DNA from: F23-D06 sp963643165
GTDB lineage: Bacteria; Bacteroidota; Bacteroidia; Bacteroidales; WCHB1-69
Assembly: GCA_963643165.1 (NCBI GenBank)
Contig: CAVIJD010000006.1
Location: 1-64,000 of the forward strand
Direction of reading: 5' to 3'
DNA length: 64,000 bases
The notes beneath the pieces were generated by a model. It did no database searches, was not told the DNA's origin, and saw only the letters and a program-made list of their open reading frames with translations. Positions 49,952-59,888 of the stretch are shown in pieces (position 1 is the stretch's first letter; each line of letters opens with the position of its first letter). Both the position numbers and the translations under genes were made by a program.

Positions 49952-50902
49952 TTATTTCTGATAAAGTCCTGTTCCTGTTTTGTTTATTTTGCCTTGTTCT
50001 TTGAGGTCAACCAGCAGTTTGTCGAGCACTCCGTTCACAAAGCCGTGGCTCTTTCCGGTGCTGTAAAGCTTGGCCAACTCTATGTATTCGTTCATCGTAA
50101 CCTTAATCGGGATGCCGGAAAACTCCACAAATTCGCAAATGGCCATCTTGATCAGCAATATGTCCATGCCCGTGACGCGCTCGAGTTCCCAGTTGTGCAG
50201 TTTTTCCTCTATAATGCGCTCATATTCGGCATCGTGCTTGACGGTTTCAGAAAAAAGTTTCCTTATGAACCCCTCTTCATCCTGCGTGTCCTTGTAAAGC
50301 GGGAAGATCTTGTTCTCGGTTCCGGCTTTCTGCTTGAACCGTTCAACGTTCCGATACATCATGGAGAGTGCCTCTTCGTAATCATCGAGCCAGTTGGTGT
50401 CTTTCTCGCTGAAAAACCAGTGCATATACTCGTCGGGGGCTATCACTTTCTCTGTTATGGCGAGCACCAATTTGCGGTCTTCGTCATAACTCCTTTGCGG
50501 ATTGGCCATATAGGTTTTGTATTCCTCCATCTCTTCGATGATGTGGAAAAGGCGCACAATGACATCGGTGTCGTTAGACCAGTCGATGCGGTTGTTGGCA
50601 AACAGCCGCTTCAACACGGTGTTGTCCTCTATCTGTTGAATTACCTGGTTTTCAACAAATTTCAGGTTTGGGTTCAGGTCTTCGGGCGTGGGATTATGCT
50701 TGCCTTTCAGGTCCTCCAACTTGTTTCTGCGATAGTAGGTCAGTTCGGGGAATATCGAAAAGAACCACAAAAAAAGCGTATAGCAATTCCGTACCGTCTT
50801 CACCAGCGCTACCTGTGCGTTCAACGGGTCCTCAAACGGTTTCATGCTGTAGGCATAGAGGGCCTGCATCGTTTTTGTCCTTAAATATCTTCTGCTAATC
50901 AT
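49952..50902 (-). CDS. nusB: Transcription antitermination factor NusB, long form
   Basis: NusB binds boxA in rRNA leaders with NusE and prevents early termination. The 316-residue protein is about twice the length of the E. coli protein. Residues 1-180 contain an N-terminal extension that starts with the NusB-like MISRRYLRTKTMQALYAYSM, and the canonical helical core occupies the C-terminal part (LLIKMAICEFVEF, IPIKVTMNEYIELAKLYST, KSHGFVNGVLDKL). This longer form is usual in Bacteroidetes. It heads a unit with the DUF1573 lipoprotein, yajC, ybbR-like and coaE. Confidence 0.93.
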   Translation of the reverse strand: MISRRYLRTKTMQALYAYSMKPFEDPLNAQVALVKTVRNCYTLFLWFFSIFPELTYYRRNKLEDLKGKHNPTPEDLNPNLKFVENQVIQQIEDNTVLKRLFANNRIDWSNDTDVIVRLFHIIEEMEEYKTYMANPQRSYDEDRKLVLAITEKVIAPDEYMHWFFSEKDTNWLDDYEEALSMMYRNVERFKQKAGTENKIFPLYKDTQDEEGFIRKLFSETVKHDAEYERIIEEKLHNWELERVTGMDILLIKMAICEFVEFSGIPIKVTMNEYIELAKLYSTGKSHGFVNGVLDKLLVDLKEQGKINKTGTGLYQK

Positions 50903-50944
50903 CTGTTTCTTTTAGTGGCAGGTATGAAAAAAGTGCTGCCTGTG

Positions 50945-51886
50945 TTATTTCAACGTGAAGAAGCTTTCGCCGAGGAACTGGTCGTCGGTGAATATCTGAA
51001 CGACATACTTGCCCTTTATGGCCTTGTCGTCAGGTTCAAGATTCCAATTGATGGTCACGTTCTGTGCCTTGTTCTCATATTGCACCACCGTCTTGGCGGA
51101 GTACTGCAGCCTCTGTCCGTTATGTACGAACGAATATTGGTTGCCGGAGCCCGGTGTAATCACTTTGCCGTCGCCAGGTATCGCGATACGGCAATACACA
51201 TTGACCGGTCCGGCATCAATGAGCGAGTTCTCTCCCAATATGAAAGTGGTCTTGATGCGTCTCACGCGTGAAGCTTTCTCCGTGGGCTCTTCCGTGCCTT
51301 TGCTTTTCACCAGATAGCCCGCACTGCGGATGTTATAGGCTTTATAGACGGCAGCTCCCGTGATTTTGGCGTTAAGGTCTTCGTTCGTCTTCTGGATGTT
51401 GGCCTTGTCTTGGCGCTCTTGCTCGAGACTGGCCTTCACCGTCGTGTTCTCCTCTTTCAGCGTCTTGTTCTCCTGATAGAGTTTGTCCATCTCTTTCACA
51501 TACTCTTGCGAGATGTTCTGCAGGCGTGCCAACTGACGTTTAATCTTTTTGTAGTCGGCCTGCGACTGGATCAATTGTTCAATTTCAGCGGCATTGGCCA
51601 TGATGATGCTGTCTTTCTCGCTGAGACGTTCGGAGAGGGTGCCGTACTGCTCCTTAATCTTGGCGTGTTCGGCCAAGAGGGAATCCAGTTCCGACTGCAG
51701 TTCCATTTTGCTGTTTTCCACTTGCACATACTGCTGGTTGAGCACCGGCTTGGCGAAGAATCCGAAATACAGCGTTGTTGCAAAAAATACCGCCGCCAAG
51801 ATTCCTAACAGAATCACCCATTTCTTGAGCGGGTTCTGCTGGTCCTGACGTGCGTTCTGGCCTGAGATGTGTGAGGTCGTTTCCAT
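50945..51886 (-). CDS. Membrane-anchored coiled-coil protein, function unknown
   Basis: The 313-residue protein has a cytoplasmic N-terminus, one membrane helix (about 24-45), a long coiled coil (about 55-180; heptad-rich, for example AEIEQLIQSQADYKKIKRQL) and a beta-rich C-terminal domain (about 190-313). No named family is recognised. The layout suggests a rod-like scaffold in the periplasm with a small binding domain at the tip. That is inference from shape only. Neighbours (nusB, alkaline phosphatase) give no functional clue. It ends 43 bases upstream of nusB. Confidence 0.8.
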   Translation of the reverse strand: METTSHISGQNARQDQQNPLKKWVILLGILAAVFFATTLYFGFFAKPVLNQQYVQVENSKMELQSELDSLLAEHAKIKEQYGTLSERLSEKDSIIMANAAEIEQLIQSQADYKKIKRQLARLQNISQEYVKEMDKLYQENKTLKEENTTVKASLEQERQDKANIQKTNEDLNAKITGAAVYKAYNIRSAGYLVKSKGTEEPTEKASRVRRIKTTFILGENSLIDAGPVNVYCRIAIPGDGKVITPGSGNQYSFVHNGQRLQYSAKTVVQYENKAQNVTINWNLEPDDKAIKGKYVVQIFTDDQFLGESFFTLK

Positions 51887-51938
51887 ATTTACTTGTTTTT
51901 TTTATTCTGTTAAAAAAAATTGATTCTCTGTTCTTTTT

Positions 51939-53591
51939 TTATTGCTGCAGGTAGGTTGACAATTCTTTGGGCAAGTAAAAAGTGTTGTTTTTCGGCATAT
52001 AGACGATGACCGAGGAGAGTTCTACCCTCCGGTTCTCTTTGCGGCTTTTGAGATAGGCACAGTTGTCGAAACTATACGCTGTAAGGGTTTGGCTTTTGCC
52101 TTTCACGGTAAGTTTGTATTGTGTCGGGGCGAGACTGTCAATTTTCGTCTCAAAGCCCTCAAACACTGCATGGTGGTCGGCATAGATTTTCTCTGTCAAG
52201 TTCGGCAGCGAGTCCTCAAGTCCCAGCTGGCGGCACAGATACCGGTGCATTTGCACATTCGTCACACAGCCCGAAAGCGCATCGCCGTGCGGATGGTACA
52301 TGGCATAGAACACATTCTCGCCCGTGTGCCCGAACGTGGTGAAGCCAAAATAGGTGCGGCCGTATAGGAATTGCGAAAGCATACGCGAGAGCGGAAGGTT
52401 GTCTTTGCGCTGCGCCTTGGGATATTTTGAAAGTGTATAGTCGCTTGCCGACTGTAAATAGTCGATATCCGTCTCGTTAGGGGTAATGTGATAATACTTT
52501 TCAAACAAGGCGGGCCACTCCGATGTCTGAACCGTTTTCAATGTCTCTGCCATTGTCCAGAGTGAAAGAGTATAATGGTCCAATGGCGACATCAGCTGCT
52601 GGAGTGACAGTTTGTCGTAATTGCGGTTTGAGCGGGCATTGCCCAAGGTGATGGCGCTGTTGCCGTGGTCAGGCATGATGACGACAAGGGTATTCCCGTC
52701 ACGGCGCGCAAAGTCGAGTGCCACGCCGCAAGCCTCGTCAAAAGCCAGAAAGTCGGTGATGGTTGCTTTGGCGTCGTTGTCGTGTGCTGCCCAGTCGATT
52801 TTGCTGCCCTCCACCATCATAAAAAAGCCATTCGGGTTTTGAGACAACGCTTCGATGGCTTTGGCGGTCATCTCGGCGAGCGAGGGGAGACGCGACGTGT
52901 CGCGTTCCATCTCGTAGGGCATACACTCGGGTTCAAAGAGTGCCCAGAACGGGGCTTTTGTAAAATCGCGCATCTGCTGCCTATTGTCCAAAGCCACCTT
53001 GTAGCCCTCGCGTTCCAGGAACGCACGACTGTCGGTGTCGAGGTACTTGACACCGCCGCCGATGACCACGTCAACCTTGTTGTGTACCATCTGCGGGATG
53101 ATGAGGTCGTAACGGCTGCGCTTATAGGAGTGGGCGGCGCAATCGGCCGGGGTGGCGTGCGGAAACTCGCAGGTGAACACCAGGCCGGTGGACTTGTGAA
53201 GCAACTGCTTGGAGGCCTCCAGCAACGTTGCCAGCGGCTGGTAAGCCTTGGCAGCATCAACGGGCACAAGGTCGTGGTCGGTTTTCACCGGATATGCCGA
53301 CACGAAAGAGGTCTGCGTAGGCTGCCCGGTCATATAGCAAGAAGTGGTGGGGGCGGAGTCGCCAATGGGCGCGTCGGACGAATGGGTGCGGACCAAGCCT
53401 CGGAAATAAGGGTCCATACAGAGCTCGCTGCGCGAAGAGTCCAGATAGGTTTGGTACCACCGTGCCGCCGACACCAGACTTGTAGAGGTGCCGTCCGGGA
53501 TCATAACAATGACATTCTTGACGGGAGCAGGCTGTGCTGAAATTGCCAATGCCGTCATTATCAAGATGTTAAAAAGAACGATTCTTTTCAT
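51939..53591 (-). CDS. Alkaline phosphatase (PhoA superfamily)
   Basis: The 550-residue protein has a signal peptide (1-19) and the core of the alkaline phosphatase family. The first metal-binding Asp is in VIVMIPDGTS, and the catalytic region reads GDSAPTTSCYMTG (Thr/Ser nucleophile near 84). VEGSKIDWAAHDND, MPDHGNS and FTTFGHTGENV supply further metal ligands. It should hydrolyse phosphate monoesters in the periplasm. The C-terminus has no T9SS sorting domain. A -7 box at 53614-53621 is directly upstream; no PHO-box-like site is visible. Confidence 0.93.
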   Translation of the reverse strand: MKRIVLFNILIMTALAISAQPAPVKNVIVMIPDGTSTSLVSAARWYQTYLDSSRSELCMDPYFRGLVRTHSSDAPIGDSAPTTSCYMTGQPTQTSFVSAYPVKTDHDLVPVDAAKAYQPLATLLEASKQLLHKSTGLVFTCEFPHATPADCAAHSYKRSRYDLIIPQMVHNKVDVVIGGGVKYLDTDSRAFLEREGYKVALDNRQQMRDFTKAPFWALFEPECMPYEMERDTSRLPSLAEMTAKAIEALSQNPNGFFMMVEGSKIDWAAHDNDAKATITDFLAFDEACGVALDFARRDGNTLVVIMPDHGNSAITLGNARSNRNYDKLSLQQLMSPLDHYTLSLWTMAETLKTVQTSEWPALFEKYYHITPNETDIDYLQSASDYTLSKYPKAQRKDNLPLSRMLSQFLYGRTYFGFTTFGHTGENVFYAMYHPHGDALSGCVTNVQMHRYLCRQLGLEDSLPNLTEKIYADHHAVFEGFETKIDSLAPTQYKLTVKGKSQTLTAYSFDNCAYLKSRKENRRVELSSVIVYMPKNNTFYLPKELSTYLQQ

Positions 53592-53613
53592 TTTTACGCA
53601 CGTTATGAGTGGG

Positions 53614-53621
53614 CAAAAGTA
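53614..53621 (-). promoter_or_regulatory. -7 box for alkaline phosphatase
   Basis: CAAAAGTA is TACTTTTG on the minus strand and lies 23 bases before the start codon. It stands 41 bases from the divergent -7 box at 53662. Confidence 0.5.
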
Positions 53622-53661
53622 CTAAAATAGTAGAGACGCGCCGTTGCTTGAAAACTTTTTA

Positions 53662-53669
53662 TATCTTTG
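53662..53669 (+). promoter_or_regulatory. -7 box for gpsA
   Basis: TATCTTTG matches TAnnTTTG, 31 bases before the first ATG (53700) of gpsA. Confidence 0.5.
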
Positions 53670-53699
53670 CGCCCTTAAAAAATGTGAAAAAACATTTTT

Positions 53700-54746
53700 A
53701 TGATTACACAAGATTTTTTACCCGTAGTTCCACGAAGCAAGAAGACCCGCATGCGCTACCGGGTAGCCGTGTTAGGGAGCGGAAGTTGGGCTACTGCCAT
53801 CATCAAGATTATCTCGTCAAATCTGGAGCACATCCATTGGTGGGTGCGCGACGAAGAGGCGGCCGAAAGCATTGTGCAATATGGCCACAACCCTAAATAC
53901 CTGAGTTCCGTATTCATCAACCCCGAGGACGTGCGGGTCAGTTCCAACATCCGGGCGGTGGTGTCAAAGGCAGACTATGTCATCATCGTCACGCCGTCGG
54001 CATACCTGCACCAGACGTTGATTCCGCTACAGCGCAGCCAACTGCACAAACGCAAGATTATCCTTGCCGTCAAAGGCATCGTGCCGGAAACTATGCAGCT
54101 GATCAGCGACTATATGCAGACTCAGTTCAAGATCCCCATCGAGAACATGTCTATCATCAGCGGTCCGTCGCACGCCGAAGAGATCGCGCAAGAGAAGTTC
54201 ACATTCTTGACCGCGGCCTCTGTGAACCAGGAACTTGCCAAAACCGTGGCCAGCTTTTTCACAAACCGCTACTGCCGCACCTCTGTGTCAAACGATATGA
54301 TGGGCGCCGAATTGTCCATTGTGCTGAAAAACATCTACGCACTCGGCGCCGGCATCTACAGCGGCTTGGGCTACGGCGACAATTTCATTGCGGCATACGT
54401 GGCCAACTGCGTGAAAGAGATGAAAAGCTTTGTCTCGAAAATCTACCCCAACGAGAACCGCCACATCTCCGACTCCGTATATTTGGGCGACTTGCTCGTG
54501 ACAGCCTACTCCACTTACAGCCGCAACCGTCTTTTCGGCATTATGATCGGGCACGGACTCTCGGTGCGCGTGTCGCTGCTGGAACTCCGTATGGTGTCAG
54601 AGGGCTACACGGCCTGCCGCTGCGTACACGAAATCAACAAAAAATACCTTGCTGACATCCCGATTGTGGAAACTATTTACGGCATCCTCTATGAAAACAA
54701 CAATGTTTCCTCGGAAATGAAACGTATTGCCGAACATTTCGTATGA
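53700..54746 (+). CDS. gpsA: Glycerol-3-phosphate dehydrogenase, NAD(P)-dependent
   Basis: GpsA reduces dihydroxyacetone phosphate to sn-glycerol-3-phosphate for phospholipid synthesis. The 348-residue protein has a Rossmann fold with VAVLGSGSWATAI (about 23-35), ISGPSHAEEIAQEKFTF near 155 and the C-terminal substrate region with KNIYALGAGIYSGLGYGDN (Lys near 204). Two starts are possible: the ATG at 53700, which suits the short leader, and an ATG at 53751 (MRYRVAVLG), which matches the usual family N-terminus. The FemAB/GNAT-like gene overlaps its stop by 4 bases. Confidence 0.94.
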   Translation: MITQDFLPVVPRSKKTRMRYRVAVLGSGSWATAIIKIISSNLEHIHWWVRDEEAAESIVQYGHNPKYLSSVFINPEDVRVSSNIRAVVSKADYVIIVTPSAYLHQTLIPLQRSQLHKRKIILAVKGIVPETMQLISDYMQTQFKIPIENMSIISGPSHAEEIAQEKFTFLTAASVNQELAKTVASFFTNRYCRTSVSNDMMGAELSIVLKNIYALGAGIYSGLGYGDNFIAAYVANCVKEMKSFVSKIYPNENRHISDSVYLGDLLVTAYSTYSRNRLFGIMIGHGLSVRVSLLELRMVSEGYTACRCVHEINKKYLADIPIVETIYGILYENNNVSSEMKRIAEHFV

Positions 54747-55687
54747 TCTGTTTCGTCAAACACCAGGACATTGACCCCGCAAAATGGAACTCAACCGTTC
54801 TGTCGTCCCGGTTTTCATCGCAACTGGCGACTTTCGATCTTCTAAACGCCCTGACCGCTGATGCCGGCTGGGATGCTTTGATAGAAGACGACTATGCGGC
54901 CGTTATGCCGCTGCCGCGCCGTGCCAAATGGGGGATTCATTATGCTTATACCCCGTTCTTCATTTCAGGACTCGGCATTTTCTCGCCACAAACTGTCGAT
55001 GCCCGCAAAACCTCATCGTTCTTTCATGCCATTCCGCAGAAATTCAGACAGGTTGACCTTATCATGAATCCGGAAAACGACCTATCACTGTTAAATGCAA
55101 CCATTCTGCCGTGCGTGTCACACCATCTGAACCTGCAACAACCCTACCCTACCCTTTTTCAATCGTTTTCTCAAAACACAAAAAGGAACATCAAGACGGC
55201 ACAACGCCATTCGCTGTCTATTACCGAAAATCCGGGCATCCTGGAACCTACTATCAACCTGTTCCGGAAATTCCGGGGGCAAAGCAAGGCCGTCAACTTC
55301 AGAAGCCGCGATTATGAGACCTTGCGCAAAACCGCCGTGCTGTTGCACCAAGCGGGCACACTCGACCTGCGCGGCGCACTGACCCCGACGGGTGAACTGG
55401 CCGCGGGCGCGCTGTTTTTGAAAGAACCGGGGCGTACCCTGTTTTGGTTCTCCGGTCGCGACGGAAACCTGTCATCCTCGTGCCCTATGTTCTTTATTCT
55501 CAATGAATACATTAAAGAAAATGCCGGAAAAAACCTCATCCTCGACTTTAACGGATCGTCGGATGAGAATGTAGCGCGGCTATACCGCAGTTTCGGAGGA
55601 ATACCTTGTCAGATACCTATGATTCACTACTCCACCCCTTGGGCAGGACAGTGGCTTGTAAAACTATACCGCAAACTGAAAGGCTAA
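54743..55687 (+). CDS. GNAT/FemAB-like acyltransferase-fold protein
   Basis: The 314-residue protein overlaps gpsA by ATGA, so translation is coupled. Its layout, with a first half of mixed strands (about 1-140), NTKRNIKTAQRH near 150, and a second domain with LDLRGALTPTGELAAGALF and LILDFNGSSDENVARLYRSFGG, resembles FemAB/Acetyltransf_6-type proteins that transfer acyl or aminoacyl groups. The family call is tentative, and the substrate is unknown. Its 3' end overlaps the convergent binding-protein gene by 4 bases. Confidence 0.75.
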   Translation: MICFVKHQDIDPAKWNSTVLSSRFSSQLATFDLLNALTADAGWDALIEDDYAAVMPLPRRAKWGIHYAYTPFFISGLGIFSPQTVDARKTSSFFHAIPQKFRQVDLIMNPENDLSLLNATILPCVSHHLNLQQPYPTLFQSFSQNTKRNIKTAQRHSLSITENPGILEPTINLFRKFRGQSKAVNFRSRDYETLRKTAVLLHQAGTLDLRGALTPTGELAAGALFLKEPGRTLFWFSGRDGNLSSSCPMFFILNEYIKENAGKNLILDFNGSSDENVARLYRSFGGIPCQIPMIHYSTPWAGQWLVKLYRKLKG

Positions 55688-56808
55688 AAACGCACGGGTT
55701 GAATCTCATTGTCAACCACTTCCAGAAAATAGACGTTCACATTCTCGTAGCCGCCCGACGGACGCTTGTCAAAACTCAACGGATAGGCTAACGGCATCGT
55801 CTTTACCCTGTCAAGGTCTTTGTCGTTCATTATAAAATCGATGAAAAAACGGGTCACGTCATAGCCCTGGAACGCGAAATTGTCGAGTGTGGGCGGGGCA
55901 CTGAACCGCTCTTTGTACTTGTCGATGAACAAAAGCGTGGCCTCGTCGGTCGGATCCACGTGAAAATCGGAGAAGAAATGGATGTTCAAACGCGAGAAAT
56001 AACCCACATCGTATGTTTTGGAAGAGAGCCATTTTTCAGGAACTACCAATACATATTTACCTGACACTGCCCCGTAAAGCAGAGCGTCTGAAAGCATCAG
56101 CATACGGGCGGCATCGTCGCTGAAAGAGACAATGAAATTTCGGCCCTCCGGCTTTATGGCATCAATCAACTGATTTTTCTTGGCCACGGTTTTGTATGCA
56201 ATCCCATTTTCATTAAAATAACGGGTATAGCAGGCATATTCACGGCTTGGGGCGGCTGAATCAGACACCAGAATAATCTGCGAGCCTGGAAACTGCTCGG
56301 CAGTATAGGCCAACATGGCAGGGCGGTTGTCGCAAGAGGGCGTCAACTTGAACACATACTCGTTGTCTTTCAGAATATCCGTTCTTGTCGTGAAAGGATT
56401 GACAATCGGTATTTTGTACTGTTTGGCATAGCGGGCAGCCACGGCAAAGGTCTTGCTGAAAAACGGACCTATGATCACGTCAACGTCGCGCATCAGAGAC
56501 TCATCCTCCATAATGCTCTTCAAATGGTTCACATCTTCCGTGACATCGCGCACCACCACTCGCAAGGGAACGTCGCTGCTTTTGGCATACTCGTCAAGTG
56601 CCACCTGTGCGCCAGCCCAGAACCCCATCAACCTGAAAGCGGGGACATTCCGGATATCATCGCAGTCGCGGATTGACGAAATGTCGAGTTCCGTATATTC
56701 TTTGGAGTAGAAAGGTATCAGGAACAGCACCGTCTTTTGATGCTCTTGAGCAACCAGCGAGCAACAAAACAACACAAGCAGGAGAGAAACTGACAATTTT
56801 TTCATCAT
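55684..56808 (-). CDS. Type 1 periplasmic binding-protein-fold lipid/ligand receptor
   Basis: The 374-residue protein has a signal peptide (1-20) and a bilobed periplasmic-binding fold of the LivJ/Peripla_BP_6 type: VDVIIGPFFSKTFAVAARYAKQYKIPIVNPFT (about 112-143), then SQIILVSDSAAPSREY and FAFQGYDVTRFFIDFI near 310. No permease or ATPase genes are adjacent, so it may act as a sensor or a structural binding protein rather than as a transporter subunit. It is the last gene of the PBP2-rodA unit (6-base gap after rodA). Confidence 0.82.
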   Translation of the reverse strand: MMKKLSVSLLLVLFCCSLVAQEHQKTVLFLIPFYSKEYTELDISSIRDCDDIRNVPAFRLMGFWAGAQVALDEYAKSSDVPLRVVVRDVTEDVNHLKSIMEDESLMRDVDVIIGPFFSKTFAVAARYAKQYKIPIVNPFTTRTDILKDNEYVFKLTPSCDNRPAMLAYTAEQFPGSQIILVSDSAAPSREYACYTRYFNENGIAYKTVAKKNQLIDAIKPEGRNFIVSFSDDAARMLMLSDALLYGAVSGKYVLVVPEKWLSSKTYDVGYFSRLNIHFFSDFHVDPTDEATLLFIDKYKERFSAPPTLDNFAFQGYDVTRFFIDFIMNDKDLDRVKTMPLAYPLSFDKRPSGGYENVNVYFLEVVDNEIQPVRF

Positions 56809-56814
56809 ACACTA

Positions 56815-58068
56815 TCAATTATCGTTCAATTTAATAAAAATAAACAGCATTGCCGTAAAAGCCCATAACGAAGACCCGCCGTAACTGATAAACGGCAACG
56901 GGATCCCGATGATGGGCACAAGGCCTATCGTCATGCCGATATTGACAAAGAAATGGACCATTATGATGCCGGCAATGCCATAGCCGTAATATCGGACAAA
57001 CGGCATCCTGTTTTTTTCTGAAAGCTTTAAAATTCTTACTATCAAAGAGATATATAAGGCAAAAACCACCATCGTGCCCATAAAGCCCCACTCCTCCCCT
57101 ATGGCACAGAAGATGAAGTCGGTGCTCTGTTCTGGCACAAACTTGAGTTTCGTTTGTGTCCCTTTCAAGTAGCCTTTACCGAAGAATCCGCCGGAGCCGA
57201 TGGCGATTTTCGACTGGTTGAGGTTGAAGTCGATGCCTTTAGGGTCAGAAGTCTGGCCTAAAATAGAGGCCACGCGGCTTTTTTGGTGGGGTTCGAGCGC
57301 GTTTTCATATAGCATATTAACCGAAAACACGAACAACACAGACACGGCAAAAACAATGATATCCCTTCTCATTTTCTTCTTTTGGAGCCGGTCTTTAATC
57401 ATAAAGACGATGAAAATGACCGTCAGCAAAGCGATGGCGTATATTTCATTGAACTTAAGGGTGAAAACCGAAAGGAACGCCGCCACGAGTGCGAGCAACA
57501 ATAGACTTCCGCTGAGCCCTTCGCGGTAAAACAGGATGATGAACGAAGCAAACACCAATGCCGAGCCGGCATCGTGCTGGAGCATCACAAGAACGACCGG
57601 CACAAGTACTATTACGGCGGCAATCAGCCACACATAGCGTTTTTCGGCACTTGTTTTACCCTCGTTGAAAAACTTGGCAATTGTCAATGCCGTTGCCAGT
57701 TTCATAAACTCCACGGGCTGTATGCTGAAACCGCCGATTTTAATCCAAGCCTTTGCACCGGAGATTTCCTTGCCGACAATCAGCACCAATATCATCAGCA
57801 ATAGGCAAAAAACATAGAAATAATAGGCATAATGCTGTATTAAATTCTTGTCAACCAATAATATGACAACACTTATCAGCACAGAAGTGCCTATCCAGAG
57901 CAGTTGCTTGAAATAGGGTTTTGAAAAATCGAACAACATATTGTTCCCGTCGGGGACGTAGCAGGTGGAGTAGATTGTAATCCAACCTATGAACACCAGG
58001 GCCACATAATAGATGATGAGCCTGGCATCAAAGTTGTTTGTATTTCTTTTGTTCAGTTCTGCGTACAT
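56815..58068 (-). CDS. rodA: Rod shape-determining protein RodA
   Basis: RodA is the SEDS-family peptidoglycan glycosyltransferase of the elongation machinery. The 417-residue membrane protein has about ten transmembrane helices and the SEDS signatures KAWIKIGGFSIQPVEFMKLATAL (about 114-136), DAGSALVFASF near 165, and GEEWGFMGTMV and GLVPIIGIPLPFISYGGSS near the C-terminus, which contains the conserved Asp/Gly-rich active-site loops. It follows PBP2 with an 8-base gap, the usual pair. mreB, mreC and mreD are not adjacent. Confidence 0.96.
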   Translation of the reverse strand: MYAELNKRNTNNFDARLIIYYVALVFIGWITIYSTCYVPDGNNMLFDFSKPYFKQLLWIGTSVLISVVILLVDKNLIQHYAYYFYVFCLLLMILVLIVGKEISGAKAWIKIGGFSIQPVEFMKLATALTIAKFFNEGKTSAEKRYVWLIAAVIVLVPVVLVMLQHDAGSALVFASFIILFYREGLSGSLLLLALVAAFLSVFTLKFNEIYAIALLTVIFIVFMIKDRLQKKKMRRDIIVFAVSVLFVFSVNMLYENALEPHQKSRVASILGQTSDPKGIDFNLNQSKIAIGSGGFFGKGYLKGTQTKLKFVPEQSTDFIFCAIGEEWGFMGTMVVFALYISLIVRILKLSEKNRMPFVRYYGYGIAGIIMVHFFVNIGMTIGLVPIIGIPLPFISYGGSSLWAFTAMLFIFIKLNDN

Positions 58069-58076
58069 CTCTACGA

Positions 58077-59879
58077 TTATCTAAAGTGCATTTCCTTCAT
58101 CCGCTTTTCGAGGTCGGCGCGTTTAACTTCACCGGTAAGGTATTTTTCGGCCAACAGGCTAGCAATAGGGCAGGCCACGGAAGCCCCGAAACCGCCGTTT
58201 TCGACCAGGCAGAAGATTACAATTTTGGGGTCGTTGGCGGGTGCTATCAGCGCGAAGACGGAGTGGTCGGCGCCGTGCGGGTTCTGTGCCGTGCCGGTTT
58301 TTCCGGCCACCTCGATGCCTTCAATCTGTGCGCCGCGCCCCGTGCCGCTCGTCACCACCAACTTCATACCCTCCAAGACGGTTTCAAAATGGCGCGGCTC
58401 GATGTCTGAGTAGATTTTCTCGTTAAAGGCCGTATATAGATTGTCTTTGGTGCCGGTGGCACGCACCACATGGGGCTTTATATAGTAGCCTTTGTTGGCA
58501 ATGACAGCCAAAAAATTGGCCATCTGCAACGGCGTCACAGCCGCCTCGCCCTGCCCAATGCCCATAGAGACCACCGTGTTGCCGTTCCAACTTCCCCGGT
58601 ATTTTTTGTCAAAGTATGACGCCTCCGGAATCCGTCCTTTTGTTTCGTAGGGAAGGTCCGTGTCATATTTCTGGTCGAAGCCCATAGAGTGCATATAGGC
58701 AAGCCATGCCGTGTAAGCATCCTGTATATTCTTGTATTTACGACGGTTAGACAAAATGTTGTAATAAGCCCGGCAGAAGTAGGTGTTGCACGACCGCTGG
58801 ATCGCCGTGTAGATGTTGAGTCCGCCGCAGTTGTGACAATGAACCGTATGGCTGCCAATGTGATAACCGCCGCCGGAGCAAGAATATATCGTGTTGGCGT
58901 TGACGATGCCGTCTTGCAGGGCTATGAGTCCGTTTGCCAGTTTGAATGTAGAACCTGGCGGGTAACTGGCCTGCAAAGCGCGGTTGAAAATCGGCTTGTT
59001 GGGGTCATCGAGCAACATTTTATAGTTTTTAGGACGCGCCGTGCCTACCAACAGATTAGGGTCATAACTCGGCGAGGATATGATGCACAGGATCTCACCC
59101 GTCTTGGGTTCAATGGCCACGATGCTGCCTCGCTTGTTCTTCATCAGTTCTTCGCCATAGCGCTGCAACTGCATATCGAGCGTACTCCAGATAGAAGTCC
59201 CGGGCACGGCCACGATGTCTTGCGACCCGTTGTCATAACTGCCCACCTCGCGGTTATGGGCATCTACCAGCACCACACGCTTTCCCTTTTCGCCCCTAAG
59301 CAGGTGTTCGTAGGCCTTTTCAATGCCGCTTTTGCCAATATAGTCGCCCATATTGTAATAATTGTCTTTTTCGATGTCGTTTTCGTCAACCTCACTGACA
59401 TACCCCAAAATATGGGCGGCAATGGGGTTAGGGTAGTGCCGGAGCGTTCGTTCCTGCACAAAGAATCCCGAAAACTCGTACATTTTTTCTTGCAAAAAAC
59501 CGTAGTCCTCTTTTGAAATCTGCTGTTCAAAAAGCGAAGGCACAATCAATGAATACCGTTTTGCCTTCTCAATCCGCTTGATTACCTCCTCTTTGGTGAT
59601 GTCGAGCACACGGCACAACTCTACCGTGTCAAATTCGCGGAGCTCGTTCGGCACCACCATCAGGTCGTAGGCGGCATCATTATAGACTAACAGCGAGTCG
59701 TTGCGGTCGTAAATGAGACCGCGCGCCGGATGTTCCGTAAGATAGCGCAAAGCGTTCCGGTCTGCTTTCTCTTTGTATGTTTTCTTGATTACCTGAATGT
59801 TGAAGAGCGAAATCAGGTAAATAAGCGTCAGCAGTCCGAGCGCAACCAAGATTATATAGTAACGACGCTTTGTCAGCAT
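58077..59879 (-). CDS. mrdA: Penicillin-binding protein 2
   Basis: PBP2 is the transpeptidase partner of RodA in cell elongation. The 600-residue class B protein has a single N-terminal membrane anchor (about 8-30), a dimerisation/pedestal domain with RGLIYDRN near 53, and a transpeptidase domain with the active-site Ser 310 in STFK (310-313), SCN at 363-365 and KTGTAQN at 527. All three penicillin-binding motifs are intact. It lies between the polyprenyl synthase gene (9-base gap) and rodA. Confidence 0.96.
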   Translation of the reverse strand: MLTKRRYYIILVALGLLTLIYLISLFNIQVIKKTYKEKADRNALRYLTEHPARGLIYDRNDSLLVYNDAAYDLMVVPNELREFDTVELCRVLDITKEEVIKRIEKAKRYSLIVPSLFEQQISKEDYGFLQEKMYEFSGFFVQERTLRHYPNPIAAHILGYVSEVDENDIEKDNYYNMGDYIGKSGIEKAYEHLLRGEKGKRVVLVDAHNREVGSYDNGSQDIVAVPGTSIWSTLDMQLQRYGEELMKNKRGSIVAIEPKTGEILCIISSPSYDPNLLVGTARPKNYKMLLDDPNKPIFNRALQASYPPGSTFKLANGLIALQDGIVNANTIYSCSGGGYHIGSHTVHCHNCGGLNIYTAIQRSCNTYFCRAYYNILSNRRKYKNIQDAYTAWLAYMHSMGFDQKYDTDLPYETKGRIPEASYFDKKYRGSWNGNTVVSMGIGQGEAAVTPLQMANFLAVIANKGYYIKPHVVRATGTKDNLYTAFNEKIYSDIEPRHFETVLEGMKLVVTSGTGRGAQIEGIEVAGKTGTAQNPHGADHSVFALIAPANDPKIVIFCLVENGGFGASVACPIASLLAEKYLTGEVKRADLEKRMKEMHFR

Positions 59880-59888
59880 GCCTTTACG